64,000 nt of DNA from the NCBI RefSeq assembly GCF_964340395.1, contig NW_027554290.1, forward strand, positions 62,001-126,000. The letters run 5' to 3'. Under the pieces are notes generated by a model. That model saw only the letters and a program-made list of their open reading frames with translations. It made no database searches and had not been told where the DNA came from. Source of the DNA: Glandiceps talaboti (taxonomy: Eukaryota > Hemichordata > Enteropneusta > Spengelidae). This document shows, one piece after another, positions 28,301-42,149 of the stretch; the first letter of the stretch is position 1, and the number at the start of each line of letters is the position of its first letter. A program made the translations under genes and the position numbers.

Positions 28301-31300
28301 ACCTTGACTGTTGTAGATCATTATTTACTCAGGATAGGTAAAACTTTTGTATAGTGTAACCTTGACTGTTGTAGATCATTATTTACTCAGGATAGGTAAA
28401 ACATTTGTATAGTGTAACCTTGACTGTTGTAGATCATTATTTACTCAGGATAGGTAAACCATTTGTATACTGTAACCTTGACTGTTGTAGATCATTATTT
28501 ACTCAGGATAGGTAAACCATTTGTATAGTGTAACCTTGACTGTTGTAGATCATTATTTACTCAGGATAGGTAAAACATTTGTATAGTGTAATCTTGACTG
28601 TTGTAGATCATTATTTACTCAGGATAGGTAAAACATTTGTATAGTGTAATCTTGACTGTTGTAGATCATTATTTACTCAGGATAGGTAAACCATTTGTAT
28701 AGTGTAACCTTGACTGTTGTAGATCATTCTTTACTCAGGATAGGTAAAACATTTGTATAGTGTAACCTTGACTGTTGCAGATCATTATTTACTCAGGATA
28801 GGTAAAACATTTGTATAGTGTAACCTTGACTGTTGTAGATCATTATGTACTCAGGATAGGTAAACCATTTGTATAGTGTTAACTTTGACTGTTGTAGATC
28901 ATTATTTACTCAGGATAGGTAAACCATTTGTATAGTGTAACCTTGACTGTTGTAGATCATTATTTACTCAGGATAGGTAAAACATTTGTATAGTGTAACC
29001 TTGACTGTTGTAGATCATTATTTACTCAGGATAGGTAAACCATTTGTATAGTGTAACCTTGACTGTTGTAGATCATTATTTACTCAGGATAGGTAAAACA
29101 TTTGTATACTGTAAACTTGACTGTTGTAGATCATCATTTACTCAGGATAGGTAAAACATTTGTATACTGTAACCTTGACTGTTGTAGATCATTATTTACC
29201 CAGGATAGGTAAACCATTTGTATAGTGTAACCTTGACTGTTGTAGATCATTATTTACTCAGGATAGGTAAAACATTTGTATAGTGTAACCTTGACTGTTG
29301 TAGATCATTATTTACCCAGGATAGGTAAAACATTTTGTATAGTGTAACCTTGACTGTTGTAGATCATTATTTACTCAGGATAGGTAAAACATTTGTATAG
29401 TGTAACCTTGACTGTTGTAGATCTCTATTTACTCAGGATAGGTAAAACATTTGACTGTATAGTGTAACCTTGACTGTTGTAGATCATTATTTACTCAGGA
29501 TAGGTAAAACATTTGTATAGTGTAACCTTGACTGTTGTAGATCATTATTTACTCAGGATAGGTAAAACATTTGTATACTGTAACCTTGACTGTTGTAGAT
29601 CATTATTTACTCAGGATAGGTAAACCATTTGTATAGTGTAACCTTGACTGTTGTAGATCATTATTTACTCAGGATAGGTAAAACATTTGTATAGTGTAAT
29701 CTTGACTGTTGTAGATCATTATTTACTCAGGATAGGTAAAACATTTGTATAGTGTAATCTTGACTGTTGTAGATCATTATTTACTCAGGATAGGTAAACC
29801 ATTTGTATAGTGTAACCTTGACTGTTGTAGATCATTATTTACCCAGGATAGGTAAAACATTTGTATAGTGTAACCTTGACTGTTGTAGATCATTATTTAC
29901 TCAGGATAGGTAAACCATTTGTATAGTGTAACCTTGACTGTTGTAGATCATTATTTACTCAGGATAGGTAAACCATTTGTATAGTGTAACCTTGACTGTT
30001 GTAGATCATTATTTACTCAGGATAGGTAAACCATTTGTATAGTGTAACCTTGACTGTTGTAGATCATTATTTACTCAGGATAGGTAAACCATTTGCATAG
30101 TGTAACCTTGACTGTTGTAGATCATTATTTACTCAGGATAGGTAAAACATTTGCATAGTGTAACCTTGACTGTTGTATATCATTATTTACTCAGGATAGG
30201 TAAACCATTTGTATAGTGTAACCTTGACTGTTGTAGATCATTATTTACTCAGGATAGGTAAAACATTTGTATAGTGTAACCTTGACTGTTGTAGATCATT
30301 ATTTACTCAGGATAGGTAAAACATTTGTATAGTGTAACCTTGACTGTTGTAGATCATTATTTACTCAGGATAGGTAAAACATTTGTATAGTGTAACCTTG
30401 ACTGTTGTAGATCATTATTTACTCAGGATAGGTAAAACATTTGTATAGTGTAACCTTGACTGTTGTAGATCATTATTTACCCAGGATAGGTAAAACATTT
30501 TGTATAGTGTAACCTTGACTGTTGTAGATCATTATTTACTCAGGATAGGTAAAACATTTGTATAGTGTAACCTTGACTGTTGTAGATCTCTATTTACTCA
30601 GGATAGGTAAAACATTTGACTGTATAGTGTAACCTTGACTGTTGTAGATCATTATTTACTCAGGATAGGTAAAACTTTTGTATAGTGTAACCTTGACTGT
30701 TGTAGATCATTATTTACTCAGGATAGGTAAAACATTTGTATAGTGTAACCTTGACTGTTGTAGATCATTATTTACTCAGGATAGGTAAACCATTTGTATA
30801 CTGTAACCTTGACTGTTGTAGATCATTATTTACTCAGGATAGGTAAACCATTTGTATAGTGTAACCTTGACTGTTGTAGATCATTATTTACTCAGGATAG
30901 GTAAAACATTTGTATAGTGTAATCTTGACTGTTGTAGATCATTATTTACTCAGGATAGGTAAAACATTTGTATAGTGTAATCTTGACTGTTGTAGATCAT
31001 TATTTACTCAGGATAGGTAAACCATTTGTATAGTGTAACCTTGACTGTTGTAGATCATTCTTTACTCAGGATAGGTAAAACATTTGTATAGTGTAACCTT
31101 GACTGTTGCAGATCATTATTTACTCAGGATAGGTAAAACATTTGTATAGTGTAACCTTGACTGTTGTAGATCATTATGTACTCAGGATAGGTAAACCATT
31201 TGTATAGTGTTAACTTTGACTGTTGTAGATCATTATTTACTCAGGATAGGTAAACCATTTGTATAGTGTAACCTTGACTGTTGTAGATCATTATTTACTC

Positions 31301-34300
31301 AGGATAGGTAAAACATTTGTATAGTGTAACCTTGACTGTTGTAGATCATTATTTACTCAGGATAGGTAAACCATTTGTATAGTGTAACCTTGACTGTTGT
31401 AGATCATTATTTACTCAGGATAGGTAAAACATTTGTATACTGTAAACTTGACTGTTGTAGATCATCATTTACTCAGGATAGGTAAAACATTTGTATACTG
31501 TAACCTTGACTGTTGTAGATCATTATTTACCCAGGATAGGTAAACCATTTGTATAGTGTAACCTTGACTGTTGTAGATCATTATTTACTCAGGATAGGTA
31601 AAACATTTGTATAGTGTAACCTTGACTGTTGTAGATCATTATTTACTCAGGATAGGTAAACCATTTGTATAGTGTAACCTTGACTGTTGTAGATCATTAT
31701 TTACCCAGGATAGGTAAAACATTTGTATAGTGTAACCTTGACTGTTGTAGATCATTATTTACTCAGGATAGGTAAAACATTTGTATAGTGTAACCTTGAC
31801 TGTTGTAGATCATTATTTACTCAGGATAGGTAAAACATTTGTATAGTGTAACCTTGACTGTTGTAGATCATTATTTACCCAGGATAGGTAAAACATTTGT
31901 ATAGTGTAACCTTGACTGTTGTACATCATTATTTACTCAGGATAGGTAAAACATTTGTATAGTGTAACCTTGACTGTTGTAGATCATTATTTACTCAGGA
32001 TAGGTAAAACATTTGTATAGTGTAACCTTGACTGTTGTAGATCATTATTTACTCAGGATAGGTAAACCATTTGTATAGTGTAACTTTGACTGTTGTAGAT
32101 CTCTATTTACTCAGGATAGGTAAAACATTTGTATAGTGTAACCTTGACTGTTGTAGATCATTATTTACTCAGGATAGGTAAAACATTTGTATAGTGTAAC
32201 CTTGACTGTTGTAGATCATTATTTACTCAGGATAGGTAAAACATTTGTATAGTGTAACCTTGACTGTTGTAGATCATTATTTACTCAGTATAGGTAAAAC
32301 ATTTGTATACTGTAACCTTGACTGTTGTAGATCATCATTTACTCAGGATAGGTAAAACATTTGTATACTGTAACCTTGACTGTTGTAGATCATTATTTAC
32401 CCAGGATAGGTAAACCATTTGTATAGTGTAACCTTGACTGTTGTAGATCATTATTTACTCAGGATAGGTAAAACATTTGTATAGTGTAACCTTGACTGTT
32501 GTAGATCATTATTTACTCAGGATAGGTAAACCATTTGTATAGTGTAACCTTGACTGTTGTAGATCATTATTTACCCAGGATAGGTAAAACATTTGTATAG
32601 TGTAACCTTGACTGTTGTAGATCATTATTTACTCAGGATAGGTAAAACATTTGTATAGTGTAACCTTGACTGTTGTAGATCATTATTTACTCAGGATAGG
32701 TAAAACATTTGTATAGTGTAACCTTGACTGTTGTAAGATCATTATTTACTCAGGATAGGTAAACCATTTGTATAGTGTAACCTTGACTGTTGTAGATCAT
32801 TATTTACTCAGGATAGGTAAAACATTTGTATAGTGTAATCTTGACTGTTGTAGATCATTATTTACTCAGGATAGGTAAAACATTTGTATAGTGTAACCTT
32901 GACAGTTGTAGATAATTATTTACTCAGGATAGGTAAACCATTTGTATAGTGTAACCTTGACTGTTGTAGATCATTATTTACTCAGGATAGGTAAACCATT
33001 TGTATAGTGTAACCTTGACTGTTGTAGATCATTATTTACTCAGGATAGGTAAACCATTTGTATAGTGTAACCTTGACTGTTGTAGATCATTATTTACTCA
33101 GGATAGGTAAACCATTTGTATAGTGTAACCTTGACTGTTGTAGATCATTATTTACTCAGCCTAGGTAAAACATTTGTATAGTGTAACCTTGACTGTTGTA
33201 GATCATTATTTACTCAGGATAGGTAAAACATTTGTATAGTGTAACCTTGACTGTTGTAGATCATTATTTACCCAGGATAGGTAAAACATTTTGTATAGTG
33301 TAACTTTGACTGTTGTAGATCATTATTTACCCAGGATAGGTAAACCATTTGTATAGTGTAACCTTGACTGTTGTAGATCATTATTTACCCAGGATAGGTA
33401 AAACATTTGTATAGTGTAACCTTGACTGTTGTAGATCATTATTTACTCAGGATAGGTAAAACATTTGTATAGTGTAACCTTGACTGTTGTAGATCATTAT
33501 TTACTCAGGATAGGTAAAACATTTGTATAGTGTAACCTTGACTGTTGTAGATCATTATTTACCCAGGATAGGTAAAACATTTTCAAGTGTAACCTTGACT
33601 GTTGTACATCATTATTTACTCAGTATAGGTAAAACATTTGTATAGTGTAACCTTGACTGTTGTAGATCATTATTTACTCAGGATAGGTAAAACATTTGTA
33701 TAGTGTAACCTTGACTGTTGTAGATCATTATTTACTCAGGATAGGTAAACCATTTGTATAGTGTAACCTTGACTGTTGTAGATCTCTATTTACTCAGGAT
33801 AGGTAAAACATTTGTATAGTGTAACCTTGACTGTTGTAGATCATTATTTACTCAGGATAGGTAAAACTTTTGTATAGTGTAACCTTGACTGTTGTAGATC
33901 ATTATTTACTCAGGATAGGTAAAACATTTGTATAGTGTAACCTTGACTGTTGTAGATCATTATTTACTCAGGATAGGTAAAACATTTGTATAGTGTAACC
34001 TTGACTGTTGTAAGATCATTATTTACTCAGGATAGGTAAACCATTTGTATAGTGTAACCTTGACTGTTGTAGATCATTATTTACTCAGGATAGGTAAAAC
34101 ATTTGTATAGTGTAATCTTGACTGTTGTAGATCATTATTTACTCAGGATAGGTAAAACATTTGTATAGTGTAACCTTGACTGTTGTAGATCATTATTTAC
34201 TCAGGATAGGTAAAACATTTGTATAGTGTAACCTTGACTGTTGTAGATCATTATTTACTCAGGATAGGTAAAACATTTGTATAGTGTAACCTTGACTGTT

Positions 34301-37300
34301 GTAGATCATTATTTACCCAGGATAGGTAAAACATTTTGTATAGTGTAACCTTGACTGTTGTAGATCATTATTTACTCAGGATAGGTAAAACATTTGTATA
34401 GTGTAACCTTGACTGTTGTAGATCTCTATTTACTCAGGATAGGTAAAACATTTGACTGTATAGTGTAACCTTGACTGTTGTAGATCATTATTTACTCAGG
34501 ATAGGTAAAACATTTGTATAGTGTAACCTTGACTGTTGTAGATCATTATTTACTCAGGATAGGTAAAACATTTGTATACTGTAACCTTGACTGTTGTAGA
34601 TCATTATTTACTCAGGATAGGTAAACCATTTGTATAGTGTAACCTTGACTGTTGTAGATCATTATTTACTCAGGATAGGTAAAACATTTGTATAGTGTAA
34701 TCTTGACTGTTGTAGATCATTATTTACTCAGGATAGGTAAACCATTTGTATAGTGTAACCTTGACTGTTGTAGATCATTCTTTACTCAGGATAGGTAAAA
34801 CATTTGTATAGTGTAACCTTGACTGTTGCAGATCATTATTTACTCAGGATAGGTAAAACATTTGTATTGTGTAACCTTGACTGTTGTAGATCATTATTTA
34901 CTCAGGATAGGTAAACCATTTGTATAGTGTTAACTTTGACTGTTGTAGATCATTATTTACTCAGGATAGGTAAACCATTTGTATAGTGTAACCTTGACTG
35001 TTGTAGATCATTATTTACTCAGGAGAGGTAAAACATTTGTATAGTGTAACCTTGACTGTTGTAGATCATTATTTACTCAGGATAGGTAAAACATTTGTAT
35101 AGTGTAACCTTGACTGTTGTAGATCATTATTTACTCAGGATAGGTAAAACATTTGTATAGTGTAACCTTGACTGTTGTAGATCATTATTTACTCAGGATA
35201 GGTAAAACATTTGTATACTGTAACCTTGACTGTTGTAGATCATCATTTACTCAGGATAGGTAAAACATTTGTATACTGTAACCTTGACTGTTGTAGATCA
35301 TTATTTACCCAGGATAGGTAAACCATTTGTATAGTGTAACCTTGACTGTTGTAGATCATTATTTACTCAGGATAGGTAAAACATTTGTATAGTGTAACCT
35401 TGACTGTTGTAGATCATTATTTACTCAGGATAGGTAAACCATTTGTATAGTGTAACCTTGACTGTTGTAGATCATTATTTACCCAGGATAGGTAAAACAT
35501 TTGTATAGTGTAACCTTGACTGTTGTAGATCATTATTTACTCAGGATAGGTAAAACATTTGTATAGTGTAACCTTGACTGTTGTAGATCATTATTTACTC
35601 AGGATAGGTAAAACATTTGTATAGTGTAACCTTGACTGTTGTAGATCATTATTTACTCAGGATAGGTAAACCATTTGTATAGTGTAACCTTGACTGTTGT
35701 AGATCTCTATTTACTCAGGATAGGTAAAACATTTGTATAGTGTAACCTTGACTGTTGTAGATCATTATTTACTCAGGATAGGTAAAACATTTGTATAGTG
35801 TAACCTTGACTGTTGTAGATCATTATTTACTCAGGATAGGTAAAACATTTGTATACTGTAACCTTGACTGATGTAGATCATCATTTACTCAGGATAGGTA
35901 AAACATTTGTATACTGTAACCTTGACTGTTGTAGATCATTATTTACCCAGGATAGGTAAACCATTTGTATAGTGTAACCTTGACTGTTGTAGATCATTAT
36001 TTACTCAGGATAGGTAAAACATTTGTATAGTGTAACCTTGACTGTTGTAGATCATTATTTACTCAGGATAGGTAAACCATTTGTATAGTGTAACCTTGAC
36101 TGTTGTAGATCATTATTTACCCAGGATAGGTAAAACATTTGTATAGTGTAACCTTGACTGTTGTAGATCATTATTTACTCAGGATAGGTAAAACATTTGT
36201 ATAGTGTAACCTTGACTGTTGTAGATCATTATTTACTCAGGATAGGTAAAACATTTGTATAGTGTAACCTTGACTGTTGTAGATCATTATTTACTCAGGA
36301 TAGGTAAACCATTTGTATAGTGTAACCTTGACTGTTGTAGATCTCTATTTACTCAGGATAGGTAAAACAATTGTATAGTGTAACCTTGACTGTTGTAGAT
36401 CATTATTTACTCAGGATAGGTAAAACATTTGTATAGTGTAACCTTGACTGTTGTAGATCATTATTTACTCAGGATAGGTAAAACATTTGTATAGTGTAAC
36501 CTTGACTGTTGTAGATCATTATTTACTCAGGATAGGTAAAACATTTGTATACTGTAACCTTGACTGTTGTAGATCATCATTTACTCAGGATAGGTAAAAC
36601 ATTTGTATACTGTAACCTTGACTGTTGTAGATCATTATTTACCCAGGATAGGTAAACCATTTGTATAGTGTAACCTTGACTGTTGTAGATCATTATTTAC
36701 TCAGGATAGGTAAAACATTTGTATAGTGTAACCTTGACTGTTGTAGATCATTATTTACTCAGGATAGGTAAACCATTTGCATAGTGTAACCTTGACTGTT
36801 GTAGATCATTATTTACCCAGGATAGGTAAAACATTTGTATAGTGTAACCTTGACTGTTGTAGATCATTATTTACTCAGGATAGGTAAAACATTTGTATAG
36901 TGTAACCTTGACTGTTGTAGATCATTATTTACTAAGGATAGGTAAAACATTTGTATAGTGTAACCTTGACTGTTGTAGATCATTATTTACCCAGGATAGG
37001 TAAAACATTTGTATAGTGTAACCTTGACTGTTGTACATCATTATTTACTCAGGATAGGTAAAACATTTGTATAGTGTAACCTTGACTGTTGTAGATCATT
37101 ATTTACTCAGGATAGGTAAAACATTTGTATAGTGTAACCTTGACTGTTGTAGATCATTATTTACTCAGGATAGGTAAACCATTTGTATAGTGTAACCTTG
37201 ACTGTTGTAGATCTCTATTTACTCAGGATAGGTAAAACATTTGTATAGTGTAACCTTGACTGTTGTAGATCATTATTTACTCAGGATAGGTAAAACTTTT

Positions 37301-40300
37301 GTATAGTGTAACCTTGACTGTTGTAGATCATTATTTACTCAGGATAGGTAAAACATTTGTATAGTGTAACCTTGACTGTTGTAGATCATTATTTACTCAG
37401 GATAGTTAAAACATTTGTATAGTGTAACCTTGACTGTTGTAAGATCATTATTTACTCAGGATAGGTAAACCATTTGTATAGTGTAACCTTGACTGTTGTA
37501 GATCATTATTTACTCAGGATAGGTAAAACATTTGTATAGTGTAATCTTGACTGTTGTAGATCATTATTTACTCAGGATAGGTAAAACATTTGTATAGTGT
37601 AACCTTGACAGTTGTAGATCATTATTTACTCAGGATAGGTAAAACATTTGTATAGTGTAACCTTGACTGTTGTAGATCATTATTTACTCAGGATAGGTAA
37701 ACCATTTGTATACTGTAACCTTGACTGTTGTAGATCATTATTTACTCAGGATAGGTAAACCATTTGTATAGTGTAACCTTGACTGTTGTAGATCATTATT
37801 TACTCAGGATAGGTAAAACATTTGTATAGTGTAACCTTGACTGTTGTAGATCATTATTTACTCAGGATAGGTAAAACATTTGTATAGTGTAACCTTGACT
37901 GTTGTAGATCATTATTTACTCAGGATAGGTAAAACATTTGTATAGTGTAACCTTGACTGTTGTAGATCATTATTTACTCAGGATAGGTAAAACATTTGTA
38001 TAGTGTAACCTTGACTGTTGTAGATCATTATTTACCCAGGATAGGTAAAACATTTGTATAGTGTAACCTTGACTGTTGTACATCATTATTTACTCAGGAT
38101 AGGTAAAACATTTGTATAGTGTAACCTTGACTGTTGTAGATCATTATTTACTCAGGATAGGTAAACCATTTGTATAGTGTAACCTTGACTGTTGTAGATC
38201 ATTATTTACTCAGGATAGGTAAACCATTTGTATAGTGTAACCTTGACTGTTGTAGATCATTATTTACTCAGGATAGGTAAACCATTTGTATAGTGTAACC
38301 TTGACTGTTGTAGATCATTATTTACTCAGGATAGGTAAACCATTTGTATAGTGTAACCTTGACTGTTGTAGATCATTATTTACTCAGGATAGGTAAAACA
38401 TTTGTATAGTGTAACCTTGACTGTTGTATATCATTATTTACTCAGGATAGGTAAACCATTTGTATAGTGTAACCTTGACTGTTGTAGATCATTATTTACT
38501 CAGGATAGGTAAAACATTTGTATAGTGTAACCTTGACTGTTGTAGATCATTATTTACTCAGGATAGGTAAACCATTTGTATAGTGTAACCTTGACTGTTG
38601 TAGATCATTATTTACTCAGGATAGGTAAAACATTTGTATAGTGTAACCTTGACTGTTGTAGATCATTATTTACTCAGGATAGGTAAAACATTTGTATAGT
38701 GTAACCTTGACTGTTGTAGATCATTATTTACCCAGGATAGGTAAAACATTTTGTATAGTGTAACCTTGACTGTTGTAGATCATTATTTACTCAGGATAGG
38801 TAAAACATTTGTATAGTGTAACCTTGACTGTTGTAGATCTCTATTTACTCAGGATAGGTAAAACATTTGACTGTATAGTGTAACCTTGACTGTTGTAGAT
38901 CATTATTTACTCAGGATAGGTAAAACATTTGTATAGTGTAACCTTGACTGTTGTAGATCATTATTTACTCAGGATAGGTAAAACATTTGTATAGTGTAAC
39001 CTTGACTGTTGTAGATCATTATTTACTCAGGATAGGTAAAACATTTGTATACTGTAACCTTGACTGTTGTAGATCATCATTTACTCAGGATAGGTAAAAC
39101 ATTTGTATACTGTAACCTTGACTGTTGTAGATCATTATTTACCCAGGATAGGTAAACCATTTGTATAGTGTAACCTTGACTGTTGTAGATCATTATTTAC
39201 TCAGGATAGGTAAAACATTTGTATAGTGTAACCTTGACTGTTGTAGATCATTATTTACTCAGGATAGGTAAACCATTTGCATAGTGTAACCTTGACTGTT
39301 GTAGATCATTATTTACTCAGGATAGGTAAAACATTTGTATAGTGTAACCTTGACTGTTGTAGATCATTATTTACTCAGGATAGGTAAAACATTTGTATAG
39401 TGTAACCTTGACTGTTGTAGATCATTATTTACTAAGGATAGGTAAAACATTTGTATAGTGTAACCTTGACTGTTGTAGATCATTATTTACCCAGGATAGG
39501 TAAAACATTTGTATAGTGTAACCTTGACTGTTGTACATCATTATTTACTCAGGATAGGTAAAACATTTGTATAGTGTAACCTTGACTGTTGTAGATCATT
39601 ATTTACTCAGGATAGGTAAAACATTTGTATAGTGTAACCTTGACTGTTGTAGATCATTATTTACTCAGGATAGGTAAACCATTTGTATAGTGTAACCTTG
39701 ACTGTTGTAGATCTCTATTTACTCAGGATAGGTAAAACATTTGTATAGTGTAACCTTGACTGTTGTAGATCATTATTTACTCAGGATAGGTAAAACTTTT
39801 GTATAGTGTAACCTTGACTGTTGTAGATCATTATTTACTCAGGATAGGTAAAACATTTGTATAGTGTAACCTTGACTGTTGTAGATCATTATTTACTCAG
39901 GATAGTTAAAACATTTGTATAGTGTAACCTTGACTGTTGTAAGATCATTATTTACTCAGGATAGGTAAACCATTTGTATAGTGTAACCTTGACTGTTGTA
40001 GATCATTATTTACTCAGGATAGGTAAAACATTTGTATAGTGTAATCTTGACTGTTGTAGATCATTATTTACTCAGGATAGGTAAAACATTTGTATAGTGT
40101 AACCTTGACAGTTGTAGATCATTATTTACTCAGGATAGGTAAAACATTTGTATAGTGTAACCTTGACTGTTGTAGATCATTATTTACTCAGGATAGGTAA
40201 ACCATTTGTATACTGTAACCTTGACTGTTGTAGATCATTATTTACTCAGGATAGGTAAACCATTTGTATAGTGTAACCTTGACTGTTGTAGATCATTATT

Positions 40301-42100
40301 TACTCAGGATAGGTAAAACATTTGTATAGTGTAACCTTGACTGTTGTAGATCATTATTTACTCAGGATAGGTAAAACATTTGTATAGTGTAACCTTGACT
40401 GTTGTAGATCATTATTTACTCAGGATAGGTAAAACATTTGTATAGTGTAACCTTGACTGTTGTAGATCATTATTTACTCAGGATAGGTAAAACATTTGTA
40501 TAGTGTAACCTTGACTGTTGTAGATCATTATTTACCCAGGATAGGTAAAACATTTGTATAGTGTAACCTTGACTGTTGTACATCATTATTTACTCAGGAT
40601 AGGTAAAACATTTGTATAGTGTAACCTTGACTGTTGTAGATCATTATTTACTCAGGATAGGTAAACCATTTGTATAGTGTAACCTTGACTGTTGTAGATC
40701 ATTATTTACTCAGGATAGGTAAACCATTTGTATAGTGTAACCTTGACTGTTGTAGATCATTATTTACTCAGGATAGGTAAACCATTTGTATAGTGTAACC
40801 TTGACTGTTGTAGATCATTATTTACTCAGGATAGGTAAACCATTTGTATAGTGTAACCTTGACTGTTGTAGATCATTATTTACTCAGGATAGGTAAAACA
40901 TTTGTATAGTGTAACCTTGACTGTTGTATATCATTATTTACTCAGGATAGGTAAACCATTTGTATAGTGTAACCTTGACTGTTGTAGATCATTATTTACT
41001 CAGGATAGGTAAAACATTTGTATAGTGTAACCTTGACTGTTGTAGATCATTATTTACTCAGGATAGGTAAACCATTTGTATAGTGTAACCTTGACTGTTG
41101 TAGATCATTATTTACTCAGGATAGGTAAAACATTTGTATAGTGTAACCTTGACTGTTGTAGATCATTATTTACTCAGGATAGGTAAAACATTTGTATAGT
41201 GTAACCTTGACTGTTGTAGATCATTATTTACCCAGGATAGGTAAAACATTTTGTATAGTGTAACCTTGACTGTTGTAGATCATTATTTACTCAGGATAGG
41301 TAAAACATTTGTATAGTGTAACCTTGACTGTTGTAGATCTCTATTTACTCAGGATAGGTAAAACATTTGACTGTATAGTGTAACCTTGACTGTTGTAGAT
41401 CATTATTTACTCAGGATAGGTAAAACTTTTGTATAGTGTAACCTTGACTGTTGTAGATCATTATTTACTCAGGATAGGTAAAACATTTGTATAGTGTAAC
41501 CTTGACTGTTGTAGATCATTATTTACTCAGGATAGGTAAAACATTTGTATACTGTAACCTTGACTGTTGTAGATCATTATTTACTCAGGATAGGTAAAAC
41601 ATTTGTATAGTGTAATCTTGACTGTTGTAGATCATTATTTACTCAGGATAGGTAAAACATTTGTATAGTGTAATCTTGACTGTTGTAGATCATTATTTAC
41701 TCAGGATAGGTAAACCATTTGTATAGTGTAACCTTGACTGTTGTAGATCATTCTTTACTCAGGATAGGTAAAACATTTGTATAGTGTAACCTTGACTGTT
41801 GCAGATCATTATTTACTCAGGATAGGTAAAACATTTGTATAGTGTAACCTTGACTGTTGTAGATCATTATTTACTCAGGATAGGTAAACCATTTGTATAG
41901 TGTTAACTTTGACTGTTGTAGATCATTATTTACTCAGGATAGGTAAAACATTTGTATAGTGTAACCTTGACTGTTGTAGATCATTATTTACTCAGGATAG
42001 GTAAAACATTTGTATAGTGTAACCTTGACTGTTGTAGATCATTATTTACTCAGGATAGGTAAAACATTTGTATACTGTAACCTTGACTGTTGTAGATCAT
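22380..42100 (+). repeat. Array domain B: 19-76-monomer blocks and a 2500-bp duplication
   Basis: The GACT-insertion marker occurs at 24096, 25203, 27065, 28288, 29454, 30619, 34455, 38870 and 41370. The spacings correspond to 19, 32, 21, 20, 20, 66, 76 and 43 monomers. Unlike domain A, the GACT-bearing monomer here usually reads TATAGTGTAAC after the insertion rather than TATAGTTTAAC, so it is a sister lineage. The last 2500 bp spacing is a recent tandem duplication: private variants at 36931 (TTTACTAAGG) and 37401 (GATAGTTAAA) reappear at 39431 and 39901. The most diverged monomers of the array are in this domain, near 33160 and 33580. Domain limits are approximate. Confidence 0.78.
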
Positions 42101-42149
42101 CATTTACTCAGGATAGGTAAAACATTTGTATACTGTAACCTTGACTGTT

